Source: Anisus vortex
Lineage: Eukaryota; Mollusca; Gastropoda; Planorbidae
Direction: 5' to 3'
Assembly: GCA_949126835.1 (NCBI GenBank)
Contig: OX421502.1
Location: 39,815,563-39,879,562, forward strand
DNA length: 64,000 nt
Positions 60,201 through 64,000 of this stretch are shown in pieces. The first letter of the stretch is position 1. The number at the start of each line of letters is the position of its first letter. Both the position numbers and the translations under genes were made by a program. Below the pieces are notes generated by a model. That model searched no databases. It saw only the letters and a program-made list of their open reading frames with translations, and was not told the origin of the DNA.

Positions 60201-62691
60201 ATTATATACTAAAGTTTATCATTACGAGCTAGACATATTATATACTAAAGTTTATCATTACGAGCTAGACATATTATATACTAAAGTTTATCATTACGAG
60301 CTAGACAATATGTACAATAGTTTATCATTACAAGCTAGACAATATGTACAAAAGTTTATCATTACAAGCTAGACAATATGTACAAAAGTTTATCATTACA
60401 AGCTAGACAATATGTACAAAAGTTTATCATTACGATCTAGACATATTATATACTAAAGTTTATCATTACGATCTAGACATATTATATACTAAAGTTTATC
60501 ATTACGAGCTAGACATATTATATACTAAAGTTTATCATTACGATCTAGACATATTATATACTAAAGTTTATCATTACGAGCTAGACATATTATATACTAA
60601 AGTTTATCATTACGAGCTAGACATATTATATACTAAAGTTTATCATTACGAGCTAGACATATTATATACTAAAGTTTATCATTACGAGCTAGACAATATG
60701 TACAATAGTTTATCATTACAAGCTAGACAATATGTACAAAAGTTTATCATTACGAGCTAGACAATATGTACAAAAGTTTATCATTACAAGCTAGACAATA
60801 TGTACAAAAGTTTATCATTACGATCTAGACATATTATATACTAAAGTTTATCATTACGATCTAGACATATTATATACTAAAGTTTATCATTACGAGCTAG
60901 ACATATAATATACTAAAGTTTATCATTACGAGCTAGACATATTATATACTAAAGTTTATCATTACGAGCTAGACATATTATATACTAAAGTTTATCATTA
61001 CGAGCTAGACATATTATATACTAAAGTTTATCATTACGAGCTAGACATATTATATACTAAAATTTATCATTACAAGGTAGACATATTATATACTAAAGTT
61101 TATCATTACGAGCTAGACATATTATATACTAAAGTTTATCATTACGAGCTAGACATATTATATACTAAAGTTTATCATTACAAGGTAGACATATTATATA
61201 CTAAAGTTTATCATTACGAGCTAGACATATTATATACTAAAGTTATCATTACGAGCTAGACATATTATATACTAAAGTTTATCATTACGAGCTAGACATA
61301 TTATATACTAAAGTTTATCATTACGAGCTAGACATATTATATACTAAAGTTTATCATTACGAGGTAGACATATTATATACTAAAGTTTATCATTACGAGC
61401 TAGACATATTATATACTAAAGTTTATCATTATGAGGTAGACATATTATATACTAAAGTTTATCATTACGAGCTAGACATATTATATACTAAAGTTTATCA
61501 TTACGAGCTAGACATATTATATACTAAAGTTTATCATTACGAGCTAGACATATTATATACTAAAGTTTATCATTACGAGCTAGACATATTATATACTAAA
61601 GTTTATCATTACGAGCTAGACATATTATATACTAAAGTTTATCTACCTGTTGTGATGCCTCAGCTTTCTTCTTACTGAGACTTGGCCTTCCTTCTTTTTC
61701 CTGAAAAAATTTAGCAACATCTCCGCAGGTTTTCCAGCCAACTTGTGAGCCCACCAGAGCTCCAGACCTTTCCAGGATGACTGTGTTCTCTGCAAAGCCA
61801 AAGACAAAATTGCCGCCCTGGGAATGATTCTGTAGCTTCATCATCTCATGGTCTAGCGCTGATTTCAAGAGCTCACCTGTGCAATAGTTTGAGGTCATGT
61901 CACATGGTAGAGTATTAGTTACTAGCAGTTTCCCAATACATTTTATCACTATGTACATTTTTCCTCAATTTATTATAACTTTTTAAAAATGATAACAGAT
62001 TAACATACATTACTATTACAAAGGATACTTTTTTTTAATAAGACAATATTATCCAAACAACTAAAAATATAAGATGATTCTAAAGAAATAAATCAGGTTT
62101 TAAAACAAAATTTGAGCAAGCTTAAAGAGTTGTTTTTGACAAGCTGAAAACAAATTTCTTTTTGTATGCACAAATAAGTAAGTCTCCCTTTCAGGCTGAT
62201 TTGGTCCACAGGCTTGTGAGGCAGCAGCAACCTAGGGAATGTGTGGCCAGTAATGATTACTTATCCCCCAACTACTCCCAGGTGCCAATCAAACAGATCT
62301 GTGTAGACTCATGGACACCCTCCAGACCCAGGAACAAATCGTAGCCATAATCAGGATTCGAACCTAGGACCCTCAGTACACCAGCCCAGCATTCTGCCTC
62401 TAGATCACTGTCATTTAAAAAAATTAATGAATGAAACTGCAGTGTAAAAGTTCAAAATGGTCAAAATGCTCTAAATTTAAACTGACCACTGTTTGATTCT
62501 GTTGAAATGGTTATGTTGATATCTGCCCTCAGTCTCAGTTTCATCCCTCGTTTTGAATCTTGGCATACTGACCAATCAGCTTTGGTCACACCATCTTCAT
62601 TCATGACACAAAACAGTGACTGCCAATCCTTGTCTGATGGAGTCCTCTGCCACAAGACCAAGATCACAGCTTGTATGAGGCCCAGTGGTTC
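42264..62691 (-). CDS. UFSP2: UFM1-specific protease 2 (UFSP2), N-terminus outside the window
   Basis: Ten visible exons, high to low: 62691-62487, 61876-61647, 58839-58752, 58584-58433, 55965-55863, 53335-53157, 52844-52746, 52076-51974, 42619-42495, 42350-42264. They give 456 residues; the initiating exon lies upstream of 62691 and was not found before 64000. The catalytic cysteine lies in [10 protein letters not shown] (codon at 53249-53247), with the Asp and His of [10 protein letters not shown] in the penultimate exon. [10 protein letters not shown] and [14 protein letters not shown] are family blocks. UFSP2 removes the ubiquitin-like modifier UFM1 from targets, mainly at the ER, and in known animals releases it with a co-factor. 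The usual linker before the catalytic domain is absent between the exons at 55863 and 53335, yet these splice in phase. The penultimate intron (9.4 kb) holds an antisense LTR retrotransposon. Confidence 0.92.
43751..44670. repeat. 46-bp minisatellite, 20 copies, octamer-bearing
   Basis: Units read GTACCAGAACCCAGATATGC, then AAATAGTACCGGTACTAACA, then TTACAA, at exact 46-bp spacing. Each contains ATGCAAAT, the octamer recognised by POU-domain factors, and most contain the palindrome TACCGGTA. The array ends about 50 bp before the 5' LTR of the retrotransposon, inside the UFSP2 intron. Confidence 0.96.
44722..45320 (+). repeat. 5' LTR
   Basis: 599 bp, beginning TGTTACGAG and ending GCACGTGACA. 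It is virtually identical to the 3' LTR. Confidence 0.96.
45327..45344 (+). other. Probable primer-binding site
   Basis: TGGGGGCTCAAGTCCTGG starts six bases after the 5' LTR, and its first bases pair with a tRNA CCA end. The tRNA species is not assigned. Confidence 0.5.
45599..50446 (+). CDS. Gag-Pol polyprotein with integrase upstream of reverse transcriptase
   Basis: A single 1615-codon frame, without frameshift or stop. Order: Gag-like region with a SAP-like N-terminus and charged coiled coil (about 100-160); CCHC zinc knuckle C392, C395, H400, C405; aspartic protease motif DSGAD at 545; integrase zinc finger H770/H777, C807/C810; integrase catalytic D841, D900, E936 (D-35-E spacing); GPY/F-type module (GPYEVM, then LKPYI); reverse transcriptase with D1290 and YLDD at 1350-1353; RNase H D1499, E1541, D1568. 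Standard Ty3/gypsy elements place integrase last; integrase before reverse transcriptase defines the Gmr1-like lineage. All catalytic residues are present. The start was chosen as the first Met of the frame, 278 bp after the LTR. Confidence 0.96.
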   Translation: MAEANLTLEQLNIFAITSEQLTSMSLTQLKEMANSLGIDITEVTPVRSKLIQDIKDCLKRHGRMLEENTMNSEESVVLNVSETLETDIDNHEFKMNGNELSADMKFQLEMRKLEIQVQLEGKRIEVQLEGKRIEAEKEKRLGELEKERIASNERIELAKSRSSTHTIQETNNVELYKFKKHVPSMENIEIDEFFMVFERNSIDYKFPEDKKAVLLRSALTKGKALDVVLNLTPEECNDYELIKSRVLLSYVLTPEKYRKLYREYKKEPEVSHVDFLRLEKKYFDRWLRSKNVNKDYEKLYNLILMEDFTEKIRTDIKVHLADRGIEIAEQAAVKADEYVIIHPHSHYFQNDRTSLRTQNSNTERKLRSTEDKSKQKADKQENSSFVQKRITCTFCKKDGHIKENCWSLHKEKRPIKNKNNVVLSHIAVQTETHINKTAHKRIKADRKTFDVSHEEMAKHACPSCSKSEKVFEMKTEAIEHSSFNSKGSVTDEQSVNKTFTYGGSSVARNSVGRELPECMLSDVSEGYVSPIDNQARERKIKILRDSGADISLLLKNTVPTSKLTHTGQYALISTMAGTLTAPLHRIQLKSNYFTGSVIVGIVKKFPYRGISLLLGSDIAKNQVHPVLKETKDSVQCRNTENSVCVITRAMEKQQMTNESTKKPEPTPEIDLQATFMADVLGGHSSHTDQNNLSPRQLLILAQGKDPEIGKLKEEAKNEGELETMAAGYYLRDELLMRKWRGKENDDETCSEVHQIVVPNVYRKDILHMAHDSPYAGHLGIQKTFDRILPYFFWPGLRRDVTSFCRSCHVCQMVGKPNQTIPVAPLRPIPAFSEPFSHIIIDCVGPLPKTKAGHQYLFTIMCSATRFPEAIPLRSINADKISDALIGFFTRYGLPKTVQSDQGSNFTSKLFRQVLERLGIRHAVSSAYHPQSQGALERYHQTLKNMFRTFCFEHNDDWDRGIPFALFATREAVQESLGFSPFELVFGHTVRGPLKLLQETWLSSTEDTGLLTYVENFKNRLYNALKVVRSNLLQAQDKMKVYYDVNARTRIFQPGDKVLMLTPLSGQPLSAKFTGPYEVMAKLSEVNYLVKTPDRRKSQRVCHINMLKPYITREEQNVVASVNTVIKVGNNSPEIEREVAESKLQNTKALKNLNEKLAHLPDCEQSAIKGLINENIHLFGDVPSRTSVVKHDVILDENTKAIKQHPYRSNPIQLECIRKEVRYMLDNDIITPSSSDWSSPCVLVPKADGSMRFCVDYRKVNKVTKTDSYPIPRIDDLIDQVSNAKFVTKIDLLTAYFQIPLTERAQEISSFVTPDGLYKFKVMPFGMVNAPSTFQRLINTITQDIPKCHAYLDDIVVFSDDFKSHLDQLHLLFTKLTHANLTINLTKSQFCHATIEYLGHIVGNGLVKPLNAKVKAIREFPVPETCKQLRSFLGMAGYYRRFCQNFSTIACPLTNLLKKNCTFKWSNECHQAFDKLKDVLSEAPVLVTPNYSKPFKITVDACDTGMGAVISQKGDDSLEHPISFYSQKFDKHQRNYSVIEKELLGLILALKHFDFYINGSPYPIDILTDHNPLVFLSRVKQNQRIIRWSLFLQAYNLNVVYLPGKQNVVADTLSRM
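50447..51307 (+). other. 3' non-coding region of the retrotransposon
   Basis: 861 bp between the polyprotein stop and the 3' LTR with no substantial open frame. It ends in the polypurine tract. Confidence 0.75.
51294..51307 (+). other. Polypurine tract
   Basis: AAGGGGGGGGCGAG lies directly before the 3' LTR, where plus-strand synthesis is primed in LTR elements. Confidence 0.8.
51308..51906 (+). repeat. 3' LTR
   Basis: 599 bp, matching the 5' LTR with one visible substitution. It ends 67 bp from the UFSP2 exon 52076-51974. Confidence 0.96.
52306..52545 (-). mobile_element. SINE family A copy
   Basis: The body (GTTTCTGTGGCCACCCTATA through GATCTGGGTAGACACCCTCC) and the head complement (TTCGGTACGCCAGCCGAATA) are present, with more substitutions than the copies at 32431 or 62745. 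Confidence 0.8.
53056..53147. repeat. 27-bp tandem repeat next to a UFSP2 splice donor
   Basis: Three to four units read GTGGTTAAACATTGAGATGT followed by GCTGTA. The array ends about 10 bp from the donor of the exon 53335-53157, on its intron side. Confidence 0.9.
53760..54397. other. GC-richer intronic stretch, possibly a decayed repeat
   Basis: More GC-rich than its surroundings with several short overlapping open frames on both strands (for example 54161-54475 forward). None shows a domain or a usable splice context, and it does not contain the expected UFSP2 linker exon on the minus strand. Confidence 0.4.
54397..54968. repeat. 83-bp minisatellite, about seven copies
   Basis: Near-identical units include TTTACTATTTACCTGGTGGA, GTCCGACGTGAGTG and CCCCCTGGTGCTGTTTG. 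They lie in the UFSP2 intron before the catalytic-cysteine exon. Confidence 0.95.
55130..55799 (+). mobile_element. piggyBac-like non-autonomous transposon, copy 2
   Basis: TTAA flanks both ends (55126-55129 and 55800-55803), with inverted ends CTCATTTGCTATTA and CTCATTTACTTCTA. The interior corresponds to copy 1 at 19165-19873 in the opposite orientation, with divergence and length differences. Confidence 0.84.
56112..56319. repeat. 51-bp tandem repeat, four copies
   Basis: Units read GTGCAAGATTCTATGCTTTA, then AACTTGAAAGTTGGATATG, then TTTAATTGTGTT. The array starts about 150 bp upstream, in the gene's direction, of the UFSP2 exon 55965-55863. Confidence 0.93.
56795..56998. repeat. 39-bp tandem repeat, about five copies
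   Basis: Units read CAGCTGGAAATGAACCAATA followed by AAAACACATAGAAAACAAA. The period is divisible by three, so both strands are open across it; neither is a gene. Confidence 0.92.
57000..58206. other. UFSP2 intronic stretch, nothing recognised
   Basis: AT-rich intron between the exons at 58433 and 55965. No exon, transposon boundary or tandem array could be supported here. Confidence 0.5.
58207..58268 (+). mobile_element. LINE 3'-tail fragment
   Basis: CATGCGTAGGACGCAATAAT, then CTTCTTTAGAGAAGGAGCGT and ATAAGATAAG match the LINE 3' end at 13160-13220. Confidence 0.7.
59085..61642. repeat. 2.5-kb minisatellite with 34- to 37-bp units abutting a UFSP2 donor
   Basis: About 70 units of two main types share AGTTTATCATTACGAGCTAG: one continues with ACATATTATATACTAA, the other with ACAATATGTACAAA. 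Blocks of the second type recur in the same internal order near 59810, 60305 and 60690, which suggests higher-order structure. The right end of the array is within about 5 bp of the donor of the UFSP2 exon 61876-61647. Confidence 0.95.
62190..62410 (-). mobile_element. SINE family A copy
   Basis: GAATGTGTGGCCAGTAATGA, then CAGGTGCCAATCAAACAGAT, and the head complement CAGGATTCGAACCTAGGACC are recognisable. The copy is diverged. Confidence 0.75.
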
Positions 62692-62744
62692 CTGTAAGAG
62701 AAAAAGTAAGTAAAGTACCCGTTGCACCAAACTGATCATAGGGC

Positions 62745-62976
62745 AGGTGAAGCAGCGTTCACAAGTTTCTGTGGCCACTGCATACTAGAAGATTGTGTGG
62801 CCAGACAATGTCCAGCCATCTTTACTTGACCCCAACTAAGGTCAGGTACCCATCAGAGCTGGGTAGACTCAGGGACACCCTCCAGTCCCGGCAACAAATC
62901 CTAGCCCTTTACCAGGATTTGAACCCAGAACCTTCGGTATTCCTGCCGAACGCAGCAGCCACCGTGCCCCAAAATT
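62745..62976 (-). mobile_element. SINE family A copy
   Basis: It runs from AGGTGAAGCAGCGTTCACAA through CAGGTACCCATCAGAGCTGG to the head complement CAGGATTTGAACCCAGAACC and GCAGCCACCGTGCCCC. It lies just upstream of the first visible UFSP2 exon. Confidence 0.87.
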
Positions 62977-63179
62977 TCTTCAAGAGAAACAAGGTTCAGT
63001 TAGTTTGTTGACTTATAGCAATAAGACCAAACATGAAAGCCTGTGAAGCTAAACAGGTAATAAGAGTGAATTCATAATTAAGACAGTTTATACTTTTATA
63101 AACGGAAATAGAATGGAGGATATCCAGTTAGTTAAAATGATATCAGTGCAAAGTAAGGCAACTATCCTTATCAGACCAT

Positions 63180-63290
63180 GTTGGTCCATAGGGGTAGTGA
63201 AGCAGTGTTCAACAATTTCCAAGTTGATTGTGTGGCCATCAAAGCTAGGAAGACAGGGACACTGGCTAGGACCAGTGAAATAACAATATC
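63180..63290 (-). mobile_element. Degenerate SINE family A fragment
   Basis: GTCCATAGGGGTAGTGAAGC, then AGTGTTCAACAATTTCC and GATTGTGTGGCC match the 3' body of family A with deletions. Confidence 0.6.
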
Positions 63291-63514
63291 TAAACTTGCT
63301 TGAACACAGTGACTTTTTGACAATTTAACTGTTTAGGTTTGCAGTAAACTTGTAAGCTGTATTAACAATAACTCTATGTTAACTAATTTGGTGATAAAAT
63401 AGATGAAAATAGATGATGCCGTAACACCAGTAATGAATTCTTATCTAAAAACTAAGTCAACTATTTATTATATTACTATGTTCATCAATATAAAAAATGT
63501 AAAGTATCCCGTCA

Positions 63515-63660
63515 AACCAAATTCATCCATAGGGCCGGTGAAGCAGCGTTCACCAGTTCCCAGGGCCATGGCATACTAGGTGATTGTGTAGCCAGTACTA
63601 TGCACAGCTGCCTTTACTTTACCCCAACTAAGGTCAGGTACCCATCACAGGGTTCGTACA
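63515..63660 (-). mobile_element. SINE family A, head-truncated copy
   Basis: CCGGTGAAGCAGCGTTCACC through AGGTCAGGTACCCATCACAG is present. The tRNA-like head is absent, replaced by unrelated sequence. Confidence 0.8.
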
Positions 63661-64000
63661 GAAGAATTGCCTAAAAATTCCATGAGTTTTCCAGAAGTTT
63701 TTCAGGAGTAAATTTTTTGAAAAGCCAAGCTGAGCTCTTTAAAAAATAACTCAATACACAGCTTTTTTTTTGTTTTACAACATTACGGGGACTTGTATAG
63801 CCTACATCCCAAGTTTGAATTTTCAACGTTTGCGCGCGGAAATAAAAAGTGACAAAAAGGGTTAACTCCAATAGGGCTTTCTGGAAAAGTGAAAGTACAA
63901 TCTAAGAGCTGTGATTAGGATTTTTTTTATTAATAATTAATCTCCCTCGAAAAATCAGGAGTTTTTAGTATTTTCCCAGGACTAAATGCAGCTTTTCCAG
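63661..64000. other. Right edge of window, repeat-like, no exon found
   Basis: TTCCATGAGTTTTCCAGAAG and TTTTCCAGG words at both ends look like parts of a dispersed repeat. The UFSP2 N-terminal exon was searched for on the minus strand and not found. Confidence 0.35.

Noticed and set aside
38777..61642. CRISPR arrays
   Set aside because: The regular arrays are direct head-to-tail tandem repeats without unique spacers, in a eukaryotic gene context.

Overview
The window is animal genomic DNA: intron-rich, AT-rich, with GT-AG splicing and clear metazoan orthologues. The repeat content (tRNA-derived SINEs, a Gmr1-type LTR retrotransposon, many minisatellites) fits a lophotrochozoan, most likely a gastropod mollusc. 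That taxonomic call is inference from style, not from a search. All gene models below were spliced by hand; every one closes in frame.

Layout from left to right. (1) Spartin (SPART), + strand, 2608-10023, nine coding exons. (2) Transposon remnants and minisatellites, 10.5-15.1 kb. (3) A membrane-anchored short-chain dehydrogenase/epimerase-like gene, + strand, 15376-18197, four exons, not named. (4) Nucleoporin NUP54, - strand, 27667-18996, ten exons, convergent with (3). (5) DNTTIP2/Fcf2-type rRNA-processing factor, + strand, 29642-37979, seven exons, divergent from NUP54. (6) UFSP2, the UFM1-specific cysteine protease, - strand, 62691-42264, ten visible exons; its N-terminal exon(s) lie outside the window. 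(7) Inside the penultimate UFSP2 intron, in antisense, a complete Ty3/gypsy-class retrotransposon (44722-51906). Its single 1615-codon ORF carries integrase upstream of reverse transcriptase, the Gmr1-type order, and its two 599-bp LTRs differ at one visible base.

The genes are housekeeping genes of unrelated function (endosome/lipid droplet trafficking, nuclear pore, ribosome biogenesis, UFMylation) and show no operon-like logic. The unusual content is in the non-coding DNA: a minisatellite in NUP54 built from an exon end plus its splice donor; tandem arrays abutting other splice donors; a 617-bp higher-order repeat; a 20-copy array carrying an octamer (ATGCAAAT) in every unit; DNA transposons with perfect target-site duplications (two hAT-like, two piggyBac-like, one TATA-flanked); a probable solo LTR; a tandemly amplified tRNA-like segment; and a SINE family that shares its 3' tail with a LINE in the same window.
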